Shown in pieces: positions 9,970 to 19,116 of a DNA stretch of 64,000 bases. The notes beneath the pieces are model-generated. The model saw nothing but the letters and a program-made list of their open reading frames with translations, had not been told where the DNA came from and ran no database searches. The translations under genes were made by a program, and so were the position numbers. Source of the DNA: Bdellovibrionales bacterium (GTDB taxonomy: Bacteria > Bdellovibrionota > Bdellovibrionia > Bdellovibrionales > Bdellovibrionaceae); the NCBI GenBank assembly GCA_016713585.1, contig JADJOV010000026.1, positions 1-64,000 on the forward strand. Direction: 5' to 3'. Each line of letters opens with the position of its first letter. The stretch's first letter is position 1.

Positions 9970-10705
9970 TATTTTGCTTCTCACGCGAGGTTTTCTGGTT
10001 TTCCTGACCAGCTCAATTCTATGGTCAGTGTCACTTTACGCAGAGGACGCACCAAAGGACGCAGCAAAGGATGCACCAAAAGACTCAACAAAGGTGACAA
10101 ATATCGTGGATCCAGCCTTTCTGGAGGCCTATCCCCACCTGAAAGACCATCTCTATCGTGAGCCAAGCTCTGACTCTTACTTTGGCTTTTCTCTGGCTCC
10201 GGTTGGCTTGCTCAAAAATCGAATGATTTTTATGATGAATTTCTTTCAGGCCCATCGGGTGACCGAAAAGTGGGACTGGGAAATCCTCAGCACTTCTTTT
10301 GGACTCACCAACGCAAAGCCAGCCTCTGCCCAGTCTTACCATTTTGTCTTTCGAACGGTTCCAAAATACCGCCTCACAGATACGATTAGTCTTGGTCCCG
10401 TGATTGGACTCGAATATGTCAGTTTTCCAAAGGCACAGGCCTTCCTAAGTAAGGCCCCCTGGACCACCGAGCCTGAGGATTTTTCATCTCGAGGAGCAAT
10501 TTATGGACTAGCGCTGAGTCAAATATTCGGACTTAACTCTGATCATCCATTTAGAGTCACCGAGTTCCTCTACCAGCAAACCTACTCAACTGAACATTCA
10601 GCCGACAATTGGAAATACATCTTTACTGATAATGAGCTCAATAAAGAACAGGACCCGATTAAGGCGGGTCCTGTCTTCTTGGTTGAGTTTGGATATATGT
10701 TCTAA
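9947..10705 (+). CDS. Outer-membrane beta-barrel protein 2
   Basis: 252 residues. Signal peptide ending VSLYAEDA, then a short Asp/Ala/Pro/Lys repeat (DAPKDAAKDAPKD), then a barrel-like body (LAPVGLLKNRMIFMMNFFQA, LGPVIGLEYVSF) that ends in VEFGYMF with terminal Phe. It resembles the first barrel in size and ending. The start overlaps the giant TPR gene. The stop is 1 nt from the stop of the convergent lipoprotein gene, and a 10-bp hairpin lies inside its last codons. Confidence 0.72.
   Translation: MARLRHDNILLLTRGFLVFLTSSILWSVSLYAEDAPKDAAKDAPKDSTKVTNIVDPAFLEAYPHLKDHLYREPSSDSYFGFSLAPVGLLKNRMIFMMNFFQAHRVTEKWDWEILSTSFGLTNAKPASAQSYHFVFRTVPKYRLTDTISLGPVIGLEYVSFPKAQAFLSKAPWTTEPEDFSSRGAIYGLALSQIFGLNSDHPFRVTEFLYQQTYSTEHSADNWKYIFTDNELNKEQDPIKAGPVFLVEFGYMF
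10648..10674 (+). terminator. 10-bp perfect hairpin inside the end of a CDS
   Basis: ACAGGACCCG and CGGGTCCTGT pair perfectly round a 7-nt loop and are followed by CTTCTT. The hairpin sits within the last 60 nt of the second barrel gene, whose stop is 1 nt from the stop of the opposing gene. With no spacer between the genes, a coding-embedded terminator is a natural solution; it could act on either strand. Confidence 0.5.
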
Positions 10706-10706
10706 C

Positions 10707-12383
10707 TTAGTACTGTTTTGGTGGAACTCCGCCGCCGCCGCCGCCACCACCACCTACGCATTGGTCAATGGACTGAACCTCACAGTAGAAAGCCCCTTTG
10801 GCTGCCTTAAGAACACTGCCATCGGCTCCTGCCACCATGTTCTGACACTCAAACTTTCCGTAAAGAATCGTGGCGTCTTTCATTGGCGCACCGACACCTG
10901 TCACACTTGGATCGCAAGGCGCTACACCCTTGGCAGTCTTCTTCCAAATTGAAAGAGGGCAGTTGCTTTGAGTAAATGTCCTCTTAAGGTAGGTCGAATC
11001 CTCAGAAATGTCTGTGCGATAATAAGCTTCGCGAGCCACAACGACTGGCTGGAGTCCATCATCTGCAAGTCCTTGAGTTCCTAACCCATTAATTCGCAAT
11101 TCAAAACCATGGTCTTTCATTGGGTTCCTCACTGGAGTGCCAAGATCAATACCCTTGTCATAGTGGTTAAGACCCAAAAGCTGAAAGGAGCCATCGTTTT
11201 TATTGTAGTTACATCGAATTGAATCATCTGGCTTCTGCCCAACTCGTTTAGTCACAATCGAGTCCCCGTTGACGCCTTTCAGCTCATCAACCGATGGCGA
11301 GGCTGTCCCTGATAAGGTGCTCGAAAGATCTGCTTGAATAAAATAATTTCCGCCATTCCCAAAGTCCAGGGACTGCTCTGGCGTCGCGAGATTACCATCG
11401 TGGGCCAACCTTGGGGTTGGAAGTGCCACAACCTCATCACGAACGACCTGAAAGTTACAAACAGAATCCCAGGCTCGAACCCGAACGTGACGACTTCCCG
11501 CCCAGTTGACGAATTTGGTGTTCGCCTTACCAAGATCTGACCAATCTCCGTCCCACACTCCGTCAGCATTGTAGTCCCACATCAAACGAACTGTACTGCC
11601 AGCAGGAGCGCCAGAGACCGCCGCTGTGAAGTCATAAAGATTTCCTGACTTAAATGTTGCGGAGAGTGAATCCACCGCAAGGGTCACAGGTGGAGGGCAA
11701 GAAGCGAAGACCAAAAAGCTTTTTTGGCTGGTCTCTCCCTCGCTGTCGCGTCCCTTAATAGTCACTTCCATGGGTGTCCCAACAGTGAAGGTCTTCTTGG
11801 CAGGAATCGCACCAAACGCGCTTGTTGCGCCAAAGCGGATTGTATAGAGCGGACTTGCATCGTGGTCATCTGAGGAACCACTGATATCCAAATCATATTC
11901 TCCCGCTTCGAAATTTGTTTGCCCCGTTTGGAATTTCAAATTGTTTGAAATCGTGGCAACGACCATTCCCGCTTTTTTGATTCGCAAAACCAAAACAGGA
12001 GGCTGATTGGGACGTTTCGACGTATCCAAAACTTCCGTCAATGCCGAGAAGTTGGAAATCCCCCCACTACGATCAGTGGCCGTGAGTGAAAACGTCATTT
12101 GCCCGGCCTCTTCAAAGAGGCAATTCAAAGTCCGCACACTGGCCGAAGAAGTGCAGGACCTGGTCAAATCAAAACCACTTTCGTTTGTGACCTTCCAACT
12201 CAAGGTCTTAAAATTGTTTGAATTAGGTGCTGTAACCGAGTAACTTTCACCAACAAAGCCATTCCCCGCGGGCATTGCAAGCGACATCGCCGATTGACCC
12301 GTCGAGGCCTGATCAGCACTCTCTTTCTTTTCGCAGGCCGTAAGCATAATTGCCACTGCCACAAATAAAATTGTCGTTTTCAT
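10707..12383 (-). CDS. Large lipoprotein with Ig/PKD-like domains
   Basis: 558 residues, preceded by a good ribosome site (GGGGG, 7 nt before ATG). A type II signal peptide with lipobox LTAC puts Cys at about residue 16. The body has several beta-rich Ig/PKD-like segments (LSWKVTNESGF, AGQMTFSLTATDRSGG, VRLMWDYNADGVWDGDW) and a Cys-containing C-terminal part ending in a Gly9 run and VPPKQY. It lies convergent to the barrel operon and upstream of no other gene; the VWA lipoprotein gene lies 94 nt before it on the same strand. Probably surface or periplasmic; function unknown. Confidence 0.72.
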   Translation of the reverse strand: MKTTILFVAVAIMLTACEKKESADQASTGQSAMSLAMPAGNGFVGESYSVTAPNSNNFKTLSWKVTNESGFDLTRSCTSSASVRTLNCLFEEAGQMTFSLTATDRSGGISNFSALTEVLDTSKRPNQPPVLVLRIKKAGMVVATISNNLKFQTGQTNFEAGEYDLDISGSSDDHDASPLYTIRFGATSAFGAIPAKKTFTVGTPMEVTIKGRDSEGETSQKSFLVFASCPPPVTLAVDSLSATFKSGNLYDFTAAVSGAPAGSTVRLMWDYNADGVWDGDWSDLGKANTKFVNWAGSRHVRVRAWDSVCNFQVVRDEVVALPTPRLAHDGNLATPEQSLDFGNGGNYFIQADLSSTLSGTASPSVDELKGVNGDSIVTKRVGQKPDDSIRCNYNKNDGSFQLLGLNHYDKGIDLGTPVRNPMKDHGFELRINGLGTQGLADDGLQPVVVAREAYYRTDISEDSTYLKRTFTQSNCPLSIWKKTAKGVAPCDPSVTGVGAPMKDATILYGKFECQNMVAGADGSVLKAAKGAFYCEVQSIDQCVGGGGGGGGGVPPKQY

Positions 12384-12476
12384 AGTTCCCCCTGTTTAAG
12401 ATCGATACCCTGAGTCTTTTGCTAAATCTAAACAAAACTTCAAAATCGCTTTTTAACCTAACCAAAATTACAGTTA

Positions 12477-14070
12477 TTACTTGAGGTCCGCTTCTTCGAA
12501 TTCAACGCGCTTTTGACCGTCGATGGTCCTTTCAACGGTCCTCAAGATCTGACGGTCCTGCAATGCCGAGGATCCTTCGATCACAACCAATTGCAAAGTA
12601 TCTACCTGATTGGTCACCGTGATTTCTGTCACGTCGACCCGGTAGCACGACTTCACCATATCCTCGAAGGTCTTCCCAAGTTGATACTTGTAAGGGGCCA
12701 AACCAATAATTTTCCCATTTTCAAACTCAATGGGGTGAAGTATTTAACCTCGTCATAGTTTCTGACTCCATCATGATCGGTATCTAACTCCACATCAGAC
12801 GTTCCGAGAGAAAAGCCACGCTCCTTATAAAAGCCAACTTATCCGGAATCCAGTCACCGTTCGAATCAAAGGAAGTCCAGCGGGTGCCCAAGATTTTCTC
12901 TTCGCAATTCGTCAATCCATCCCCATCGATATCTCTATCTCTGCCCTCAATAATCGAATCGCATTGAGGAAAGACCTCTCGTCCACCGACAGCCTTTGAG
13001 CAATTGGCGTCTTTGCATGGACGACCTAGTGTATAGTGCTCGATTCCGTCCGATACACCGTTTTCATCACTATCGGCCTTGAAGGGATCAGAATTCAGCC
13101 GAATCTCATTTCGATCAGACAATCCATCCATATCAGAATCTCTGTCGATCAATCCATTAATCCATTGCGTATTCTTGTTCACAACAAAGATGTCCTTGAG
13201 AACATGCCTAACGTTTCTCTCGGGAACCGCAAACTTTGTGAAATCAATTTGCTGACCAGCGCCGAATTCTATAAACATTCCAGCTCCAATTGTGGGCTGT
13301 GACATAGTACCTAAAAGAGATTTGGCATCAGCGTCAGGGAGGGCTTGATAGTAATAAGCCGCGTTCACTTGAACAGCATCAATATAATTCTTATCTGTTT
13401 CCTCAATTCCTTTGATCGCCTTCACCTTGGCGACAATATCTGCCTCAGACTGCATCACCCCACCAACCATTGGGGCGCCATCGGTCACAAAGAATACAAT
13501 ATAATAGGAACTGACAATTTTTCCAGTCAGCGCGGTTTCGTTTTTGGCGGCGGTAATATCATTTGAAATTATGGTAAAGACTTGGGCCAATGCGCCCGTA
13601 TAATTAGTCGCACCGGCATCTAAAGGTCCAGTTGTACTTCCTGGTGGATTGTGCTCATCATTGATCAACCTAGAGAAGGGGCCTTTCTGCATAAAGGTCG
13701 GCGAGCTTCGAATATTGGCGGCGGTGGATAAGTTAACAAGCGCAAAACCAATCGACTTATCGCTGGCATCGACGGGATCAGGATTACTGGCAATAAAAGA
13801 CTTAATGGGTAAATAACGCTTGTCCCCGGTCGGATCTGAGGCCACCGAACCAGGACGAGCTGGGTCCGCTTCTTTGTTACTGCCCGATTTATCCAATACA
13901 AAAATAAACTTCAACCGAGACTTCACTTTATCAGATGGAGTTGTGCAAAAATTTGCTTTCAATGAACCTTTCTCATTGTCCAAAACTGTAGCCATTTGCA
14001 AATCCTGCAACTTTTCTTTGTTACATCCGACAAGCAAAAAAATGAAGGTCAAAGCTAACAGTCCTCGCAT
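12477..14070 (-). CDS. Lipoprotein with VWA domain and thrombospondin type-3 repeats (two frameshifts)
   Basis: The ATG at 14068-14070 follows a strong GGGGAGG site. Signal peptide with lipobox LLVGC. A von Willebrand A domain follows with MIDAS-type motifs (FVLDKSGSN, GATNYTGAL, FVTDGAP), then Ca2+-binding thrombospondin type-3 repeats (DRDSDMDGLSDRNE, DRDIDGDGLTNCEE). Near 12825 the open frame goes astray into a stop at 12784; shifting frame gives VGFYKERGFSLGTSDVELDT then DHDGVRNYDEVKYFTP, and a second shift near 12733 leads to the C-terminus ending EEADLK at 12477. Two single-base errors therefore separate three frames of one gene. Confidence 0.7.
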
Positions 14071-14111
14071 TACAATCCTCCCCAAAAATATTTCCACTTC
14101 CTACGTCCTAC

Positions 14112-15008
14112 TTAATTAGCCACGTCAGAAAACAAATTTCGAATCATCGACTTATCTTCAATCCCTCTCGGAACGGTCACAACAAAGTCTTTCATTTTTC
14201 TAACCGGTGGAGTCCCTGCCGCCACAGGCATTTCCTCTTCGATCAGCGTGACTCTGATCGAGTTTCCATTGGACGCTTCAAGCACCGGCATATTGGTAAT
14301 GATTAAATTATAACAGGTGGCGTTTCCATTCTTGTATGACTCAAGTTCAGTGACCCATGCCATTTTATTCATTCTCTCTGTATTGGATTCCGCGATGGGA
14401 GTCCCCCTGCGAATCTCTTCCATATTTGAGAGCCCATCCGAATCTGTATCCTGAGCTGCATCTCGAACATCAAGGGGATTCACACTCATCCTGATTTCTA
14501 ACTTATCTGGAATTCCATCTCCATCCGTGTCCCAATTCTTATCGTTCGTATGAAGTAAATACTCCTCACAGTCCGTCAGTCCATCTCCATCAAAGTCAGT
14601 CGTCACATCATCGCAATATCGTAACTGGGCCTGCTGTTTGTAAGTCAGACCGAGCGCATACACCACCATATCTGAATAACCATCACCATTGGTGTCATAG
14701 ATTTTCGAATTCAAATCCAACTCAGTCGAGCTATCCAGGACATTGTCGATGCCATCACGATCCCAATCCATATAGATATTGTCCTGACGAATCTTCACAG
14801 ATTCATTTGTGACAAAGTAGTTCTTCAAGGATTTTCGATCAGCGGGACAGTACTCAGACAACTTTATTGTCACGGTCTTAAGTTCAATGGGTTGACTTGC
14901 TTCCATCAAATCTTTCAGTGAGTTCTCTCGACTAGTACAACCGAAGGTCATAGTCAGAACGCACACAATAAATGTTGATACTAAAGAAGTCCAAAATCCG
15001 CTCTTCAC
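14112..15008 (-). CDS. Lipoprotein with thrombospondin type-3 repeats
   Basis: The frame is open to an ATG at 15077, but the GTG at 15006-15008, just after GGGGG, gives a normal signal peptide (FWTSLVSTFIVCVLTMTFGC) with lipobox Cys; I prefer it. The body holds repeated Ca2+-binding loops DWDRDGIDN, DTNGDGYSD, DFDGDGLTDCEE, DTDGDGIPDKLE and DTDSDGLSNMEE, the thrombospondin type-3 pattern seen in OmpA-like and adhesin proteins. The next gene on the strand is the VWA lipoprotein. Ca2+-stabilised stalk facing the periplasm or the surface is the likely form. Confidence 0.75.
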   Translation of the reverse strand: MKSGFWTSLVSTFIVCVLTMTFGCTSRENSLKDLMEASQPIELKTVTIKLSEYCPADRKSLKNYFVTNESVKIRQDNIYMDWDRDGIDNVLDSSTELDLNSKIYDTNGDGYSDMVVYALGLTYKQQAQLRYCDDVTTDFDGDGLTDCEEYLLHTNDKNWDTDGDGIPDKLEIRMSVNPLDVRDAAQDTDSDGLSNMEEIRRGTPIAESNTERMNKMAWVTELESYKNGNATCYNLIITNMPVLEASNGNSIRVTLIEEEMPVAAGTPPVRKMKDFVVTVPRGIEDKSMIRNLFSDVAN

Positions 15009-15210
15009 CGAACCCCCGTTCGACTGGACAATAACGAGACCCTCCCGTTCAATCCTGGTACACAGAGACTTAAGCAATTCGCATGCCCTTTTTCTAGGGC
15101 CCTTGGTGCGTCACGATGCAGGAGGGGGTGTCAAAAGAGAAACTGATGTCGAAGAACTGATCAACTGCTCATAAGAACGACAGAGGAGTATTCTCCTGTA
15201 AAATCATAGG

Positions 15211-15240
15211 ATTAAATGAAAATCAACAAAGAGATGTCAA
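15211..15240 (-). promoter_or_regulatory. Possible sigma70 promoter for the lipoprotein operon
   Basis: On the minus strand TTGACA (15240-15235) and TTTAAT (15216-15211) are 18 bp apart, about 200 nt before the GTG of the first lipoprotein gene. Good match, but the long leader is unexplained. Confidence 0.35.
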
Positions 15241-15306
15241 CAAACCACACAAGATCTCGAGTCGAAACGTCTCTCAATAAGAAAACAGATCTAATATCGT
15301 CCCAAA

Positions 15307-16629
15307 TCAGGCCATTCGATCTTTATGAGAATTGACCCAAGCAATCACGGTTCGCGTGGCACCAACTCGATTCTTAACCTCTCGGTGAATAAGACTTGAA
15401 AGATCCCTCGTCGAAGCTTCGCTAATACTTAAAATTTGTTTAATTCTATCGTCAAATTGCCGCACATTCAGCACTCGACTGACTAAGGAAAACATCAAGG
15501 CAGCCACCTGGGGCGCGCCTTTAACCTGAAATCGAATTAAAGAGAATTCTTGGGCCTCACGATTGTTCTCAAAATAGGGCCCAAGGATAACTGGTTTCCC
15601 GGCAGCCAGGGGCTCCATCACTGAATGAACCTTCTCACGAAAAGACCCGCCCACAAAGGCCACGCTTCCCCAGGAATAGAGATCTGCGAGAATCCCAACT
15701 TGATCAATCAGGAGAACCCTCGTTTCCATCAAGACCCAGTGATCACTCTCTGAATAACGAACATAACTGAGATTATTTCGCCTCAACAAGGCTTCAAGAC
15801 TTTTCAGGGAGGACCCTCCAACTTCGTGAGGGGCTAAAATACAATTCAACTCGGGATTCATCAGTAGCACCTTCACTAGCACCTGGTCATCTTCTGGCCA
15901 GGTCGAGCCCGCAATAAAAACATTTTTCGGGGAAGATGGCTTGAGAGATTGCTTGAGCTCCCTCGGGCGTGCCAAGCGCTCTAACACCTGTTCAAAGCGA
16001 GTATCCCCGGTCACTGTCACGGGAAGCCCTGAGTCCAAAACCTTGAAGACTTCGAGATCCTCTTTTGAAACACAAAAAATCTGGTTTAATTGACGAAAGC
16101 TTCTCTGTGACAAAAGGCCAGTTAGACCGCGAATCCGGCTGCTCTTCTTTGCCAAGGTGGCGGAAAACAGCAAAGAAGGAATCTTCCTTTGCGTGACCTG
16201 CTCCATCAGCTCAGGCCACACATCTGTTCTGGCTACCAACAAAGCTCGGGGTTGAATCTTCTCGAGGAAAGAAACCACCTGACTGGCCGTGTCCCACGGT
16301 AAAATACAAAAAAAATCAATTTCTGAAATATTTTGAAGAATTGGAATTGCTGAGGGGGAGGAAAATGTGACGAGAATCGGTATTTCTGGAAATTGCTTTC
16401 GCAACTCACGAAGAACAGGCTTGGCATATTCAATTTCTCCACTCGAAGCATGGATCCAAAATGGGGACTCCTTGAAATTCATAGCAGAAATTCGGAGCAA
16501 GAGGTCATCCTTGAGTTTCACAATCTGTTGAATTTTTTGGGGCAACAAGGGTCGAAGAAAACGAAGACCGAAACGCAGAAAGGGTTCCAAAACATTTTGA
16601 TAAAGGTAAAAAATTACTTCTATTTTCAT
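15307..16629 (-). CDS. waaA: 3-deoxy-D-manno-octulosonic acid (Kdo) transferase
   Basis: 440 residues, normal length for WaaA/KdtA. The N-terminal membrane-associated helix is followed by the acceptor-domain signature WIHASSGEIEYAKPVLREL with catalytic Glu (HASxGE). The C-terminal half has AGSTWPEDDQVL, a LAPHE motif, DQVGILADLYSWGSVAFVGG and HSVMEPLAAGKPVILGP, all standard for this GT30 enzyme, which adds Kdo from CMP-Kdo to lipid A precursor at the inner face of the inner membrane. Its start overlaps the stop of the GT9 gene by 4 nt (ATGA), so the two LPS-core genes form an operon. Confidence 0.92.
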   Translation of the reverse strand: MKIEVIFYLYQNVLEPFLRFGLRFLRPLLPQKIQQIVKLKDDLLLRISAMNFKESPFWIHASSGEIEYAKPVLRELRKQFPEIPILVTFSSPSAIPILQNISEIDFFCILPWDTASQVVSFLEKIQPRALLVARTDVWPELMEQVTQRKIPSLLFSATLAKKSSRIRGLTGLLSQRSFRQLNQIFCVSKEDLEVFKVLDSGLPVTVTGDTRFEQVLERLARPRELKQSLKPSSPKNVFIAGSTWPEDDQVLVKVLLMNPELNCILAPHEVGGSSLKSLEALLRRNNLSYVRYSESDHWVLMETRVLLIDQVGILADLYSWGSVAFVGGSFREKVHSVMEPLAAGKPVILGPYFENNREAQEFSLIRFQVKGAPQVAALMFSLVSRVLNVRQFDDRIKQILSISEASTRDLSSLIHREVKNRVGATRTVIAWVNSHKDRMA

Positions 16630-17639
16630 TTGGATAAAATTCCTTTAAGATTTTGGGCGACTGTTTCTGCGGAAATTCCACGCAAACAGTCCTGATATTG
16701 AGGATTCGTGCAAGGCCCCTGACCGTGTTTACTACATGGTCGACAAGCCAGATCTCTCTGTAAAATTCGAGTGAGCGGTCGAGAGGGAAAGCCAAAGGGG
16801 GCCGGACCCATCAACGCTATCGTTGGCTTACCCAACTGCTCACCGACATGCAAAAGTCCCGTATCATTGGCGATCAATGCCCGAGAGAACTCAATCGCAG
16901 CGCCGCTTTCGAGAAGAGAAAACCTCCCGGCAAAATTCAAAACTTGCTGCGGAAATTCAGCGGCGAGCTTTTCCAGAAAAAAATCCCCAGGCCCACCCAA
17001 AAGCACAAATCTTTCTTCGGGACAAAGGCGAATTAGCTGAGCCCAAGATTCAATCGGCCACCGCTTCAGCACAAAAGCGGACGATGGAGCAAGCGCAACA
17101 TAAGACAATGGCGCCCATGGAATTTCTGCGAGCACTTTCCGTTGAGCTTCTTTGGAAATAAATATCTGCGGCGTCGGCGGCAGGGTTTTGGCGATCTTCC
17201 ATGGTGTCAAAGGCTCCAGCAGATCCCGCTGGCCAGACAAGGGCTTCTCATAAGTATCGATTCGTGCCTTAAAAAGCAAAAATCGCTTCCAGCGTTTTTG
17301 GGACTTTCGAATAAAGGAAATACCTGGACTGCCAAATTTGAACCCCCTCACTAGGAGACTCAGAATCCGACTGCGTAAATTGTTGTGAGCATCGTAAAGA
17401 TGAGTATAGTTTTGTCGTCGAAGCTCAAGGCCGAATTTCCAAAGTCCTATAAAACCTGATTCTCTCGGCAGGGGCCAAACCTTATGAATTGCTGGATGCG
17501 CATTTAAAAGCTCTGCCAGGTCTTCACGCACCGCCCAGTGAATTTCGGCTTCAGAATATGAGCTCAGAATCTGCGATGGAACACTTAAACACTGAGTGAC
17601 ATCCCCAAAGCTAGAAAATCGTAAGATAAGTATTTTCAT
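16626..17639 (-). CDS. Glycosyltransferase family 9 (heptosyltransferase-like)
   Basis: 337 residues. Rossmann N-terminus MKILILRFSSFGDVTQCLSV (the IRxSSxGD motif of GT9), DAHNNLRSRIL in the acceptor domain, then APSSAFVLKRWPIESWAQLI, FVLLGGPGD, ALIANDTGLLHVGEQLGKPT and the C-terminal Cys-rich CRPCSKHGQGPC seen in many WaaF-type proteins. Transfers a heptose-like sugar to Kdo in LPS core. Coupled by 4-nt overlap to waaA. Whether it is heptosyltransferase I or II cannot be told by eye. Confidence 0.85.
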   Translation of the reverse strand: MKILILRFSSFGDVTQCLSVPSQILSSYSEAEIHWAVREDLAELLNAHPAIHKVWPLPRESGFIGLWKFGLELRRQNYTHLYDAHNNLRSRILSLLVRGFKFGSPGISFIRKSQKRWKRFLLFKARIDTYEKPLSGQRDLLEPLTPWKIAKTLPPTPQIFISKEAQRKVLAEIPWAPLSYVALAPSSAFVLKRWPIESWAQLIRLCPEERFVLLGGPGDFFLEKLAAEFPQQVLNFAGRFSLLESGAAIEFSRALIANDTGLLHVGEQLGKPTIALMGPAPFGFPSRPLTRILQRDLACRPCSKHGQGPCTNPQYQDCLRGISAETVAQNLKGILSK

Positions 17640-17715
17640 GATCTTGCATAAGATGACTTGGCACTCTCGCGCTTGTCAAGACCGATGTTTTGGACCTAAG
17701 GACTCGCAGGCGTTT

Positions 17716-18015
17716 ATGAACTCAGAAATCACCAACTGGCACCTCTTTGGCAAGTATCGAGCAGGTCAAGACAAAGGGATTTGGCTCAAGCTTCTCTTTG
17801 AGAAGACCTCAACCAGCATTAAACATTTGATTTTCGTGGATGACGAGCTCAAAAATCTACAAAATGTCGAGCGTGCATTCAATGGCATCACCCCAATGAC
17901 TCTCTGTCGTTATGGCCAGGTCGACGACGTCGTTCAAGAATTCAACCAAAGCGATAAGGCACAAGAAATTAAGCTCTGGAATGAACTTGATTCCGTCTGG
18001 TCGAAGTTCAATTGA
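17716..18015 (+). pseudogene. DUF2608-type HAD phosphatase, C-terminal fragment
   Basis: About 99 residues from the ATG at 17716. It keeps the second half of a HAD-like fold: a KGIWLKLLFEKTSTSIKHL helix and IFVDDELKNLQNVERAF, where VDD is HAD motif IV. The N-terminal nucleophile motif (DxDxT) is absent; the sequence 5' of it is the start of the divergent GT9 gene. DUF2608 proteins of Bdellovibrio and Legionella are about 250 residues. I read this as a truncated remnant. Confidence 0.5.
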
Positions 18016-18039
18016 ATCCGACAGAGAACTTCTTCTGAC

Positions 18040-19083
18040 CTATTTCTGTCGCAAAAAGAGGATCATCCAGTCCCAGGGGTCTTCCTCACTGCCAGCATCA
18101 ACTTTGATGGCATTTGTAATCTGAAAAGTCGCATTTCTTGGAATCAGGATCTCTTCTTCCCTCTGAAAGTCACCACGAAAGGAAATGAGTTTACCAGTGC
18201 CTTCAATCACCATGAGGGTGCTTAATTTTTTTAATGGCTTTCGACTCAATCGAATAAAGACGAAGGCGTCCCCAATATCTAAACTGGTTGAAGTATAGGC
18301 CGGCATAAATAACTCTTTTATATTTCCAGATAAAATCTCTGAAGCCTGTGTTAAGGTAATAGCTGTCCCACGAAATAGGTGCCCGGTAAAACTTGGTAGT
18401 TTTCCTAAGGCTTCATCAAACCGTCTCACAAAGCTAATCACATCATTGAGGTTCTTTCGATCCATTCGATCTCTGGACCCCTCAGCTATCGGGGCTGTTA
18501 CCTCACCTTTTGGTCCAGATTGATTCTTATACTTAGTCGATCTTTTATACATGTTCCAGAGCGTGTTGTTGACCTGACCATACCTTTGCATGAGACGAGT
18601 CGCAGGATTGCCATTGTCAGCTTTGACTTCGTCAGTATACTCGGCCACAGCCTTTAAATCACCATTCTGAATACGATCGACTAATTCGCTCTCTGGAATC
18701 ACCGAAAAAAGTTGCTTGAGAGTAGCCTGGTAGCGACCTTTTGGATCAAGATAGTCAACTTTCTTCCCCACTTTGGCAAAGTCCTCCTTCCAATAAGAAA
18801 GAATCGAAAAGTAAACCGCCTTTTCAGGTAGAGTTAGTTTCTCTTCAGAAAGCCCTTTACGAACCAAGTCCTGCATTTCAAGACTCGTTTTCGGAAGACT
18901 CTTACTGCCAATGGGAGCCAGGTCGAAAACCTGAGGCGCAACATTCTGTTTCGAAGCCTCCTCGCCATGAACCAGACTGACTGAAACCAGAGACAAGAAA
19001 AGTGGGATCAAAACCCACATTTTTAACCCGCCTTGGACACACTTTCGCCAAAAAGTTGTTCTATGTGCTGCAACTTTAGTCAT
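18040..19083 (-). CDS. Secreted ADP-ribosyltransferase-like protein (R-S-ExE)
   Basis: 347 residues, with GGAG 9 nt before the ATG. The signal peptide has a long basic n-region and core MWVLIPLFLSLVSVSLVHGE. Residues 45-200 are a helical region of unknown role. The C-terminal third (about 205-345) carries the ADP-ribosyltransferase triad: Arg238 in GHLFRGTAI, STS at 265-267 in AYTSTSLD, and ExE at 309-311 in QREEEILIPRNATF. That is the arrangement of arginine-type exoenzymes (VIP2/iota toxin, PF03496). Divergent from pntAA, no immunity gene visible. As a secreted NAD-consuming enzyme it could act on prey or competitors; that is inference. Confidence 0.75.
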   Translation of the reverse strand: MTKVAAHRTTFWRKCVQGGLKMWVLIPLFLSLVSVSLVHGEEASKQNVAPQVFDLAPIGSKSLPKTSLEMQDLVRKGLSEEKLTLPEKAVYFSILSYWKEDFAKVGKKVDYLDPKGRYQATLKQLFSVIPESELVDRIQNGDLKAVAEYTDEVKADNGNPATRLMQRYGQVNNTLWNMYKRSTKYKNQSGPKGEVTAPIAEGSRDRMDRKNLNDVISFVRRFDEALGKLPSFTGHLFRGTAITLTQASEILSGNIKELFMPAYTSTSLDIGDAFVFIRLSRKPLKKLSTLMVIEGTGKLISFRGDFQREEEILIPRNATFQITNAIKVDAGSEEDPWDWMILFLRQK

Positions 19084-19116
19084 ATCAAGAATCTCCTCAC
19101 TAGATCGTCAATTCAA

